This document shows, piece by piece, positions 1 through 5,543 of a stretch of DNA of 11,752 bases. The notes under the pieces were generated by a model. The model was not told where the DNA came from and made no database searches. It saw only the letters and a list, made by a program, of their open reading frames with translations. The position numbers were made by a program, and so were the translations under genes. Each line of letters starts with the position of its first letter. Positions within the stretch are counted from its first letter, which is position 1. This stretch comes from an uncultured Ruminococcus sp. (GTDB lineage: Bacteria > Bacillota > Clostridia > Oscillospirales > Ruminococcaceae): assembly GCA_945876405.1 (NCBI GenBank), contig CAMCOJ010000030.1, positions 1-11,752 on the forward strand, read 5' to 3'.

Positions 1-45
1 GATTTCTGCCTGTCTCGTGGGCTCGGAGATGTGTATAAGAGACAG
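1..45 (+). other. Illumina Nextera adapter and i7 index (non-genomic)
   Basis: Bases 27-45 read AGATGTGTATAAGAGACAG, the 19-base Tn5 mosaic end used in Nextera libraries. Bases 12-26 match the Nextera read-2 adapter arm, and bases 4-11 (TTCTGCCT) match a standard i7 index as it appears in the P7 oligo, preceded by the GAT that ends P7. This is library adapter left on the contig end, not biology. The genome starts at about base 46. It also explains why the first gene has no real start codon. Confidence 0.97.
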
Positions 46-47
46 AT

Positions 48-851
48 ATTAACCGGTATATTGTTGTACCTGTTTCCAGTCTTTCGGAATCAATGCAGAT
101 GTCAGAGGGAGAGGTGCCTTCGCAGCTTGAAAATATCTGCGTAAGTGAGGACGAGATAGGAAATCTTCACAAATGCTATAACGAAATGACGCTAAAAATC
201 AACCGTCTTCTTGAAACAGTTGTAGAGCAGGAAAAACAGTGCCGGAAAGCAGAACTTACTGTTATTCAGGAACAAATGAAGCCGCATTTTCTGTACAATA
301 CACTTGATACAATCGGGTATATGGCTCTTCAGAATACCCGCGAGGAAGTGTATGATGCCATTGAAACACTTGGCATATTTTACAGAAAATTTCTGAGCAA
401 GGGGAGTGAAACAATTCCACTCTCAGACGAGCTTTCAATTGTAAAGAGTTATATCAAGCTTCTCAGACTTCGCTATGACGGTATGTTTGAGGATCAGTAC
501 GAAATAGAAGAAGGACTGGAGTCAGCTTCAATCATAAAACTCATACTTCAGCCACTTGTAGAGAACTCCATTTATCACGGAATAAGACCAAAGGGTGAAT
601 CCGGCATAATTAAAATCAGTGTTTACTCGGAAAACAACAGGATGCATATCAAAGTTTATGATACTGGTGTTGGTATGAGCAGTGAACAAATAGACAAGCT
701 TCTTAAAGGAGAGGATAAAAAAAGTTTTGGCTTCAAGGGAACAATTGACCGTATAAAGCACTTCTATCAGAATGACGTATATGTTTCAATCAGAAGTGAG
801 GAAGGTCAGTTCTGTGAAATAGATATAAATACTCCTTTTCAGCACATTTAA
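48..851 (+). CDS. YesM-like sensor histidine kinase, 5' end missing
   Basis: The reading frame is open from the adapter junction, so the ATG at 93 is internal; the residues before it (ending PVSSLSES) are coding and look like the start of a HAMP domain. The true start, sensor domain and membrane helices are lost. What remains is the end of HAMP (DEIGNLHKCYNEM), a coiled linker, and a His_kinase domain of the YesM/LytS type. The phospho-acceptor is in QMKPHFLYNTLD (His codon 285-287). Next come an N box (LQPLVENSIYHG), a G1 box (DTGVGM) and a weak G2 region (SFGFKG, where the family usually has GIGLxN). YesM kinases sit in the membrane and phosphorylate an AraC-type regulator, usually controlling carbohydrate uptake genes. 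The partner gene starts 18 bases downstream, so the two form an operon. The ligand cannot be told from this fragment. Confidence 0.93.
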   Translation: MNRYIVVPVSSLSESMQMSEGEVPSQLENICVSEDEIGNLHKCYNEMTLKINRLLETVVEQEKQCRKAELTVIQEQMKPHFLYNTLDTIGYMALQNTREEVYDAIETLGIFYRKFLSKGSETIPLSDELSIVKSYIKLLRLRYDGMFEDQYEIEEGLESASIIKLILQPLVENSIYHGIRPKGESGIIKISVYSENNRMHIKVYDTGVGMSSEQIDKLLKGEDKKSFGFKGTIDRIKHFYQNDVYVSIRSEEGQFCEIDINTPFQHI

Positions 852-869
852 AATATGAGGTGGATGTAA

Positions 870-1613
870 ATGTATAAAGTAATGATTATTGATGATGAAA
901 AATCACTGAGAAATCTTCTGAAACTGACAGTGAACTGGAATCAGCTTGGTCTGGAGGTTTGCGGTGAGGCATCCAGTGGCATAGAGGCAATAAATATAAT
1001 TGATGAACTCAGACCGGACATAGTTTTCGTGGATATCAAAATGCCGTTTATGGACGGAATAGAATTTTCGCGTATAGCTATAAAACAATATCCCCGTCTT
1101 AAAATAGTAGTTCTGACAGCGATGAATGAATTTGAATATGCCAGACAGTGTGTCGGAATTGGTGTAAAGGAGTATCTTACCAAGCCGATTGTACGCTCTG
1201 AAGTAAATGAAACTCTGCAAAGACTTGTCAGGGAACTTGATGAGTCAGCTGCTTCAGAACCACAGAGGGAGGTAAATGAAAGATCTTCCGTATCATACGG
1301 AGGAATGAATAATATATGCACTTTCATTAAAGAAAATTATAAAAATTCCGAGATAAATCTTACCTATGTAGCTAACAAATTCGGATTTAATCCGAGCTAT
1401 CTCAGCCGTAAGTTTAAAGAGGAAACAGGTATGAGCTTTATAGACTATGTTACCAGATGCAGAATGGAAAAAGCACTTGAATTTCTTCGAATGAAAACGG
1501 CTATGTATATTACTGCAAAGGAAGTTGGAATACCTGATCCTAATTATTTCAGTAAATGCTTTAAAAAATATACCGGAAAATCATACAGCGAGATGATGAA
1601 GGAAGAGGCATAA
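870..1613 (+). CDS. YesN-like response regulator, AraC-type DNA-binding
   Basis: 247 residues. Residues 1-120 form a receiver domain with acidic pocket D8/D9, phospho-acceptor D55 (VFVDIKMP), T83 and K105. Residues about 148-245 form an AraC/XylS double helix-turn-helix, with the usual core around NPSYLSRKFKEETG and a second helix around DPNYFSKCFKKYTGKS. The linker between them (about 121-147) is short and polar; this is the compact form of the family. The start is set by GAGGTGG at 857-863, six bases before the ATG. It is the cognate regulator of the kinase just upstream. Proteins of this class normally switch on sugar transporter or glycoside-hydrolase genes, but no such target lies in this window. 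Function of the family is well known; the regulon here is unknown. Confidence 0.95.
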   Translation: MYKVMIIDDEKSLRNLLKLTVNWNQLGLEVCGEASSGIEAINIIDELRPDIVFVDIKMPFMDGIEFSRIAIKQYPRLKIVVLTAMNEFEYARQCVGIGVKEYLTKPIVRSEVNETLQRLVRELDESAASEPQREVNERSSVSYGGMNNICTFIKENYKNSEINLTYVANKFGFNPSYLSRKFKEETGMSFIDYVTRCRMEKALEFLRMKTAMYITAKEVGIPDPNYFSKCFKKYTGKSYSEMMKEEA

Positions 1614-1691
1614 TTCAAAAACTGAATGCTTGAATAAGTTGTGATGTTTGACGTGTTTTTTTATAATGTATAAATTGCGACTCAACCATTT

Positions 1692-1720
1692 TTGTCGAAA
1701 TGACACAATCATGATATAGT
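1692..1720 (+). promoter_or_regulatory. Candidate promoter of a small transcript
   Basis: TTGTCG at 1692-1697 and TATAGT at 1715-1720 are separated by 17 bases. The -10 is extended (TGATATAGT). It lies in the 400-base gap after the response regulator and would start a transcript near 1727 that meets the terminator at 1793-1855 about 130 bases later. Another weaker candidate (TTGACG 1648-1653, TAAATT 1671-1676) lies upstream. Confidence 0.4.
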
Positions 1721-1748
1721 CGTATTGACAATTTTATATACAATCAGC

Positions 1749-1778
1749 GAAATACACAATAATGAAATACACAATAAC
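1749..1778 (+). repeat. Tandem duplication, 15-base unit, two copies
   Basis: GAAATACACAATAAT (1749-1763) is followed directly by GAAATACACAATAAC (1764-1778), differing only in the last base. It lies between the candidate promoter and the terminator hairpin, in non-coding sequence. Confidence 0.85.
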
Positions 1779-1792
1779 TAAATAAGTGAAAA

Positions 1793-1855
1793 GGGAAGAA
1801 TGAGGCAACTGCAGTCCAGTTAGTGCCTTGCTGTTCTTCCTTTTTCTTTTTCTGT
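1793..1855 (+). terminator. Rho-independent terminator with two-part stem
   Basis: GGAAGAA (1794-1800) pairs with TTCTTCC (1834-1840). Inside it, GGCA/ACTG (1804-1811) pairs with CAGT (1817-1820) and TGCC (1824-1827) around a small bulge. The stem is followed at once by a T-rich run at 1841-1851. It ends either the two-component operon or a small RNA, and insulates the polymerase operon downstream. Confidence 0.8.
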
Positions 1856-1875
1856 TGAAAATTGAAAAAATATTG

Positions 1876-1929
1876 AATAAAACCGGAAGATTGATTATTC
1901 GTCCATGGAAAGAATCGGACGAAACAAAA
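1876..1929 (+). pseudogene. Remnant of a GNAT acetyltransferase N-terminus
   Basis: Bases 1892-1921 are identical over 30 bases to 7190-7219, the start of the acetyltransferase gene at 7168, and the similarity runs back to about 1876 with three mismatches. The frame reads NKTGRLIIRPWKESD, then ETK and a stop. Only the first 15 or so codons of the gene are represented and there is no start codon or ribosome binding site. It is a scar of a second copy that was deleted or moved, or a recombination footprint. Confidence 0.8.
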
Positions 1930-1938
1930 TAAAAGTGC

Positions 1939-1967
1939 TTGACAATACCAGAAAAATATGTTAGAAT
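1939..1967 (+). promoter_or_regulatory. Sigma-A type promoter of the polymerase/YolD operon
   Basis: A perfect -35 TTGACA at 1939-1944, a 17-base spacer and a -10 TAGAAT at 1962-1967. Transcription would start near 1974. GAAC-N4-GCTC at 1975-1986 is one base from the GAAC-N4-GTTC core of a Gram-positive LexA box and would sit on the start site, which would suit SOS control; that part is weak. Because the promoter occupies 1939-1967, the TTG at 1939 cannot be the start of the gene. Confidence 0.75.
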
Positions 1968-2013
1968 CTTAACAGAACAAATGCTCTATTATGGGAGAGG
2001 GATGATAAGATGT

Positions 2014-3492
2014 ATGACATACATATGTATAGATTTGAAAAGTTTCTATGCCTCAGCCGAATGTGCTGCAAGAGGACTTGATCCGCTTGATACCAATCTT
2101 GTTGTTGCTGATGCCGGAAGAACTGAAAAAACAATCTGTCTTGCGGTTACACCTTCGCTTAAGGCACTGGGGATTCCCGGACGACCGAGACTTTTTGAAG
2201 TGACACAGAGAATCGGCGAAGTAAACTCTGAAAGGTTCAGATCAAATTCATTCCATGCATTTACCGGCAGCTCATATTCCGCCAGTGAATTCTCAGTGAA
2301 CAAATCACTTAAGGTGGATTTTATTGTTGCACCTCCTCATATGGCTTACTATATGGAAGTAAGTTCTGCGGTGTACAAAATTTATCTTAAATATATCGCA
2401 CCGGAGGATATTCACGTTTATTCAGTTGACGAAGTCTTTATTGATGTCACTAATTATCTTTCCCTGTACAGATGCAGTGCACATGCACTTGCCATAAAGA
2501 TGATAAGAGATGTTCTGAAGGAAACAGGCATAACTGCTACTGCGGGTATCGGAACAAATATGTTTCTGGCCAAGATTGCTATGGATATTGTTGCAAAAAA
2601 AATGCCTGCAGACAAGGACGGGGTGAGAATAGCTGAACTCGATGAGATGTCGTTCAGAAAAAATCTCTGGAATCATACGCCGCTTACAGATTTCTGGAGA
2701 TTCGGACCGGGTATTGCATCAAGACTTAACAGACTCAGGATTCACAATCTCGGAGAGCTTGCGCGTCTTTCAGAGCGAAATGAGGATTTGCTGTATAAAG
2801 AATTTGGGAAAAATGCGGAACTAATAATCGATCATGCCTGGGGATATGAGCCGTGCAGAATTTCTGATATAAAGGCATACCGCCCGGAAAATCACAGCAT
2901 AAGTCAGGGACAGGTGCTTCCGAATCCATACAGCTATGAAAAGGCTATGCTGATAGTAAAAGAAATGACTGACCAGCTTTCACTTGACCTTGTGAGAAAA
3001 AACGTTGTATCAGATCAGCTTGTACTTACCATTTGCTATGATCACAGCTTTATTCCTGAGGATTATGAAGGTAAAACGGAGACAAACCATTATGGGAAAA
3101 CCGTTCCCAAAAGTGCGCACGGCAGCGTGAATATCGGCAGATATACCTGTTCGACACGATTGTTTACAGATGCAGCTCTGAAACTTTATAAAGAAATTAC
3201 TGACTGCAGACTGCTTGTAAGAAGAATTTATGTTGTGGCAAATCACGTTATTCCTGAGTGCACAATGCCTGAAGAACCGGAAGTTCAGTACAGTTTTTTT
3301 GATGACAATGAAAAGCTTGAGAAAGAACGTGAAAAAGAAAAGCAGAAGCTTCAGAGAGAAAGGAACATACAGAATGCACTTGTATCGATTAAGGCAAAGT
3401 ACGGGAAAAATGCTGTTCTGAAGGGAATGAATTTCGAAGAAGGAGGAACCGCCATTGAGAGAAACGGACAGGTTGGCGGACACAGAGCATAG
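2014..3492 (+). CDS. Y-family (DinB/UvrX-like) translesion DNA polymerase
   Basis: About 492 residues from the ATG at 2014. The N-terminal palm has the metal-binding motif CIDLKSFYASAEC (D7), and SVDEVFID supplies D139 and E140, so all three catalytic acids are present. A TAGIGTNMFLAKIAMD stretch and a helix-hairpin-helix region (FGPGIASRLNRLRI) follow, then the little-finger domain. QYSFF near residue 425 fits a beta-clamp binding motif. The charged tail ends in IERNGQVGGHRA, as in the Gram-positive UvrX group. The enzyme copies past DNA lesions with low fidelity. The start is uncertain: ATGs at 2002 and 1981 are in frame. GGGAGAGGG (1993-2001) is too close to 2002 and rather far from 2014; I prefer 2014 because family members begin at this motif. 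The stop overlaps the next gene by one base, implying coupled translation. Confidence 0.92.
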   Translation: MTYICIDLKSFYASAECAARGLDPLDTNLVVADAGRTEKTICLAVTPSLKALGIPGRPRLFEVTQRIGEVNSERFRSNSFHAFTGSSYSASEFSVNKSLKVDFIVAPPHMAYYMEVSSAVYKIYLKYIAPEDIHVYSVDEVFIDVTNYLSLYRCSAHALAIKMIRDVLKETGITATAGIGTNMFLAKIAMDIVAKKMPADKDGVRIAELDEMSFRKNLWNHTPLTDFWRFGPGIASRLNRLRIHNLGELARLSERNEDLLYKEFGKNAELIIDHAWGYEPCRISDIKAYRPENHSISQGQVLPNPYSYEKAMLIVKEMTDQLSLDLVRKNVVSDQLVLTICYDHSFIPEDYEGKTETNHYGKTVPKSAHGSVNIGRYTCSTRLFTDAALKLYKEITDCRLLVRRIYVVANHVIPECTMPEEPEVQYSFFDDNEKLEKEREKEKQKLQRERNIQNALVSIKAKYGKNAVLKGMNFEEGGTAIERNGQVGGHRA

Positions 3493-3896
3493 TGGATAAT
3501 TTTGAAGATATCATAAATATTCCTCATCATATATCAGACAAGCGGATTCCGATGTCAATGTATGACCGTGCGGTACAGTTTGCTCCATTTGCAGCACTTA
3601 CCGGTTATGATGAGGAGATTGACGAAACAGCGAGACTGACTGATCCGTTTATTGATCTTACAGAAGACAGAGCTGATGAACTTAACATTGCATTTCGTAA
3701 GATGCTTGCATCAGACAGACCGTGCGTCACAGTTACATACTTTAAACCGGACAGCAGAAAAGAAGGCGGTTCGTATGAAAAATACAGCGGAACTTTCAGA
3801 TTTTTCGATGCTGCCGGTAATCTTATTAAGTTTACAGACGGAAAATGCATAAATGCAGAGCGGATATGCAAAATAGAATTTTCTCAGAATCTGTGA
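3492..3896 (+). CDS. YolD-like protein, partner of the Y-family polymerase
   Basis: 134 residues starting at a GTG that shares its first base with the TAG stop of the polymerase gene. There is no ribosome binding site of its own, so translation is probably by reinitiation. The N-terminus (INIPHHISDKRIPMSMYDRA, then QFAPFAALTGYDE) carries the core of the YolD-like family. YolD-like genes are regularly found next to UvrX/DinP-type polymerases in Firmicutes and their plasmids, and are thought to act with or modulate the polymerase; the mechanism is not established. No signal peptide or membrane segment is seen. An in-frame stop (3456-3458) limits how far upstream the start could be. Confidence 0.85.
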   Translation: MDNFEDIINIPHHISDKRIPMSMYDRAVQFAPFAALTGYDEEIDETARLTDPFIDLTEDRADELNIAFRKMLASDRPCVTVTYFKPDSRKEGGSYEKYSGTFRFFDAAGNLIKFTDGKCINAERICKIEFSQNL

Positions 3897-3952
3897 TAAA
3901 AAGGAGACACCAAAGACATACCGGGATGATAATATATAATCACAGGAGGTGA

Positions 3953-4177
3953 ACAAATGAACTGCAGAGTACTTATGTTTCAAACACATTCAGCGGCAGG
4001 ATAGATACAGATATAAAAAAGCTGACCGAGCCCTTTACCCGTGGAACAAAGGAACGTTCCGGCCGCAACGGCAGCGGACTTGGTCTTGCGATAGCAAAAA
4101 ATATTGCAGATATACACAGATACAAAATCTGCATTGATGTTAAGGACAAAAGATTTTTTGTGAAAATAGATTTTTAG
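3953..4177 (+). pseudogene. C-terminal ATPase fragment of a sensor histidine kinase
   Basis: The frame opens after a TGA at 3950-3952 and reads about 74 codons. It begins TNELQSTYVSNTFSGR and contains LTEPFTRGTKERSGRNGSGL, the G-box region of a HATPase_c domain (GSGLGLAIAKNIADIH), ending KIDF-stop. No ATG, GTG or TTG lies in frame, and the H box and N box are missing. A good ribosome binding site (AGGAGGTG, 3944-3951) and ATG (3957) sit here, but in another frame that closes after 14 codons. This looks like the tail of a kinase gene left by a deletion, unrelated to the YesM-type kinase at the window start. Its stop overlaps the stop of the convergent minus-strand gene. Confidence 0.8.
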
Positions 4178-5118
4178 AATTTTTTTATAACGGTTTTAAT
4201 ACCTGTAAAAGATTCTTTTTCAGCATATACAGTAACAGAAAAATTCATACTGTCTTCAGTTTTTTCAAACGGTTCTTCACGAAATATTCTTGCTTTCATT
4301 CCGTTTAGACTTAGCCGGGAAGCAAATTCTTCAGCCTGTGATAATATTTCTGCATGTGCTTTTGCATGCGAACGATCCGGATATTCTGAAGACGCATTCC
4401 GGATTTCATCAATAATATAATCCGTTATCCTGATGCCGCGTTTCCCTGAGAGGAAGCGGGCAGTTTTTTTTAGTTTTCTGTCAGTGTATTTTTCTGTAAG
4501 CCTGAGAAAGAAATTGTCACCGGATTCTTTGCAGATTTTTCTGAAACATGCCAGAGCTTCAGGCGTGGTTTCGTATATGTAATCATTCGGAATCATGTAT
4601 TTTTCCGGAACGGAATTATAATAACGCAGAGGCATAAAACAGGACAAAGCATATAGTTCGGTTTCCTTTTCTGTACAGAAATCATCTCCGAGAATGTTCA
4701 TTTTCTCACGGATAAGCCCCAGCCAGTAATCAATAATCCGCAGTTTCTCATGCTTTTTAATCCAAAAATGGCCTGTAGCTCCGTAGTTAAAAAGCCAGGT
4801 TTCTGAGTGCAGACCTGAGAAAGAAAGTGTGAATACATTCCCGCTGCCCTGATGAACTATCATAATATAATAATTGCCATTTTGTTCTATTGAAACCGAA
4901 AAAGGTTCATCGCAGTCCGGGATATATTCTCCGTTCAATGAGTAGTTTTCAAAACAGATAAAACTTTCAACTGCGTCATTCATCAGATAAACCAGCCTGC
5001 ACCCTTGATCATCGTTTATTAATTCAAAGTACTGCTGTGCTTCGAGATCTTTAATCTTCTCAAATTCTTCTGAAAAATCAGTGTTTGTACCCGACTGATT
5101 AAATTCATCGTTAATCAT
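4174..5118 (-). CDS. Uncharacterised protein, 314 residues
   Basis: A complete gene with AGGAG seven bases before the ATG and its own promoter upstream. The product is soluble and acidic, with no signal peptide or membrane segment. Residues about 40-100 look rich in beta strands. A conserved-looking aromatic stretch follows (TWLFNYGATGHFWIK, about 107-121), then a mixed region with LRYYNSVPEKYMIP (164-177). The C-terminal third (about 205-285) is helical and charged. From memory the GHFW/VPEKY pattern resembles the Firmicute family DUF3878, but I could not check this. No catalytic motif is evident. It stands alone, transcribed against all its neighbours, and is divergent from the ABC-F gene. 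Confidence 0.82.
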   Translation of the reverse strand: MINDEFNQSGTNTDFSEEFEKIKDLEAQQYFELINDDQGCRLVYLMNDAVESFICFENYSLNGEYIPDCDEPFSVSIEQNGNYYIMIVHQGSGNVFTLSFSGLHSETWLFNYGATGHFWIKKHEKLRIIDYWLGLIREKMNILGDDFCTEKETELYALSCFMPLRYYNSVPEKYMIPNDYIYETTPEALACFRKICKESGDNFFLRLTEKYTDRKLKKTARFLSGKRGIRITDYIIDEIRNASSEYPDRSHAKAHAEILSQAEEFASRLSLNGMKARIFREEPFEKTEDSMNFSVTVYAEKESFTGIKTVIKKF

Positions 5119-5149
5119 ACAATCGCTCCTGAAATTTTTTTACCGGTTA

Positions 5150-5179
5150 ATTATACAATATGGCAGGATAGTGTGTCAA
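5150..5179 (-). promoter_or_regulatory. Promoter of the minus-strand gene at 4174-5118
   Basis: Read on the minus strand: TTGACA (5179-5174), 18-base spacer, TATAAT (5155-5150), both perfect consensus. The start would fall about 30 bases before the ATG at 5118. A direct repeat ATGGCAGGAT (plus-strand 5160-5169 and 5184-5193) places one copy in the spacer and the other just upstream of the -35, a possible regulator site. Confidence 0.8.
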
Positions 5180-5218
5180 GGGAATGGCAGGATTACTGTG
5201 AAAAAGTAATTTTTTGTG

Positions 5219-5247
5219 TTGACTTTTACCAAAAAATATGTTACCAT
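5219..5247 (+). promoter_or_regulatory. Promoter of the ABC-F gene leader
   Basis: TTGACT at 5219-5224 and TACCAT at 5242-5247, 17 bases apart; the -10 is weak (four of six). The transcript would start near 5254 and carry a 5' leader of about 290 bases before the ABC-F start codon. Confidence 0.6.
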
Positions 5248-5262
5248 ATTAGTAGCGGTAAC
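5240..5262 (+). promoter_or_regulatory. Operator-like inverted repeat over -10 and start site
   Basis: GTTACC (5240-5245) and GGTAAC (5257-5262) form a perfect six-base inverted repeat with 11 bases between, covering the -10 element and the probable start site. The position suits a dimeric repressor. No regulator gene is adjacent, so its protein, if any, is encoded elsewhere. Confidence 0.45.
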
Positions 5263-5287
5263 GCAATATTCAGAGAGAGGTGAAAAG

Positions 5288-5299
5288 ATGAGAAGATAA
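5288..5299 (+). CDS. Three-codon leader peptide (Met-Arg-Arg)
   Basis: ATG AGA AGA TAA, preceded by GAGAGGTG (5275-5282) five bases before the ATG, the best-placed ribosome binding site in the leader. It lies about 35 bases from the predicted transcript start and 244 bases before the ABC-F gene. Very short leader ORFs are known sensors in attenuators of macrolide and lincosamide resistance genes, where a drug-bound ribosome stalls on them. Its Shine-Dalgarno sequence is complementary to a downstream leader strand, linking its translation to leader folding. Translation is inferred. Confidence 0.6.
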   Translation: MRR

Positions 5300-5415
5300 T
5301 TTACTTTTGATTACATGAATTAATAATTACATTGCATGATATTTCAGTAAATGGTTGGGTTTTGAACGTTTATTTTTCTATCATGCTGTATTTCGTGTTG
5401 CCAAAAGTGGATTAT

Positions 5416-5499
5416 GTTCTCATAACCTCTCTTTTTTGCATCTTTTTATAAGTATATCGGAGCTATCATATTAATCTGAGGTTATAGACACATGAGAAC
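5416..5499 (+). promoter_or_regulatory. Antiterminator / attenuator strands of the ABC-F leader
   Basis: GTTCTCATAACCTC (5416-5429) can pair with two downstream blocks: GTTCTCAT with ATGAGAAC (5492-5499), and ATAACCTC with GAGGTTAT (5478-5485). Pairing with 5492-5499 removes the left arm of the terminator at 5495-5520, so the structures exclude each other. ACCTCTCT (5425-5432) is also a perfect complement of AGAGAGGT (5274-5281), the ribosome binding site of the leader peptide. A hairpin (GCATGATA 5334-5341 with TATCATGC 5379-5386) brings these strands together. A ribosome held on the leader peptide would free the middle strand to form the antiterminator. Confidence 0.7.
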
Positions 5500-5529
5500 T
5501 GTTTGGCAGCAAATAGTTCTTTTTTATAT
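5495..5529 (+). terminator. Intrinsic terminator (attenuator) before the ABC-F gene
   Basis: AGAACTGTTT (5495-5504) pairs over ten bases (one G-U) with AAATAGTTCT (5511-5520) around the loop GGCAGC, followed by TTTTTATAT (5521-5529). It ends 14 bases before the ABC-F start codon and inside its leader, so it must be bypassed for expression. Confidence 0.82.
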
Positions 5530-5543
5530 GTGGAGGTATCTAT

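Larger units (their letters stand above)
1727..1855 (+). ncRNA. Candidate small non-coding transcript of about 130 nt
   Basis: No convincing ORF is present here, yet the stretch is bounded by an extended -10 promoter (1692-1720) and a strong Rho-independent terminator (1793-1855), with a tandem 15-base repeat in the middle. That arrangement fits an independent small RNA. It does not resemble any RNA family I can name. The alternative is that only the terminator is real and it ends the kinase/regulator transcript. Confidence 0.3.

Noticed and set aside
93..851. Complete 252-residue kinase starting at the ATG at 93
   Set aside because: The frame is open further upstream to the adapter junction and codes HAMP-like sequence, so 93 is an internal methionine.
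1939..2013. TTG at 1939 as start of the polymerase gene
   Set aside because: This TTG is the first half of the -35 TTGACA; the codons up to 2013 are promoter and 5' leader, and family members begin at the ATG-initiated ICIDLKSFYAS motif.
3935..3940. TATAAT as a -10 element for the short ORF at 3957
   Set aside because: No -35 at a suitable distance, and the start site would fall inside the ribosome binding site.
5383..5451. A 22-codon ORF in the ABC-F leader beginning MLYFVLPKV
   Set aside because: No ribosome binding site precedes it (T-rich run), and it runs through the strand that forms the antiterminator, so it is probably not translated. It remains a weak alternative leader peptide.
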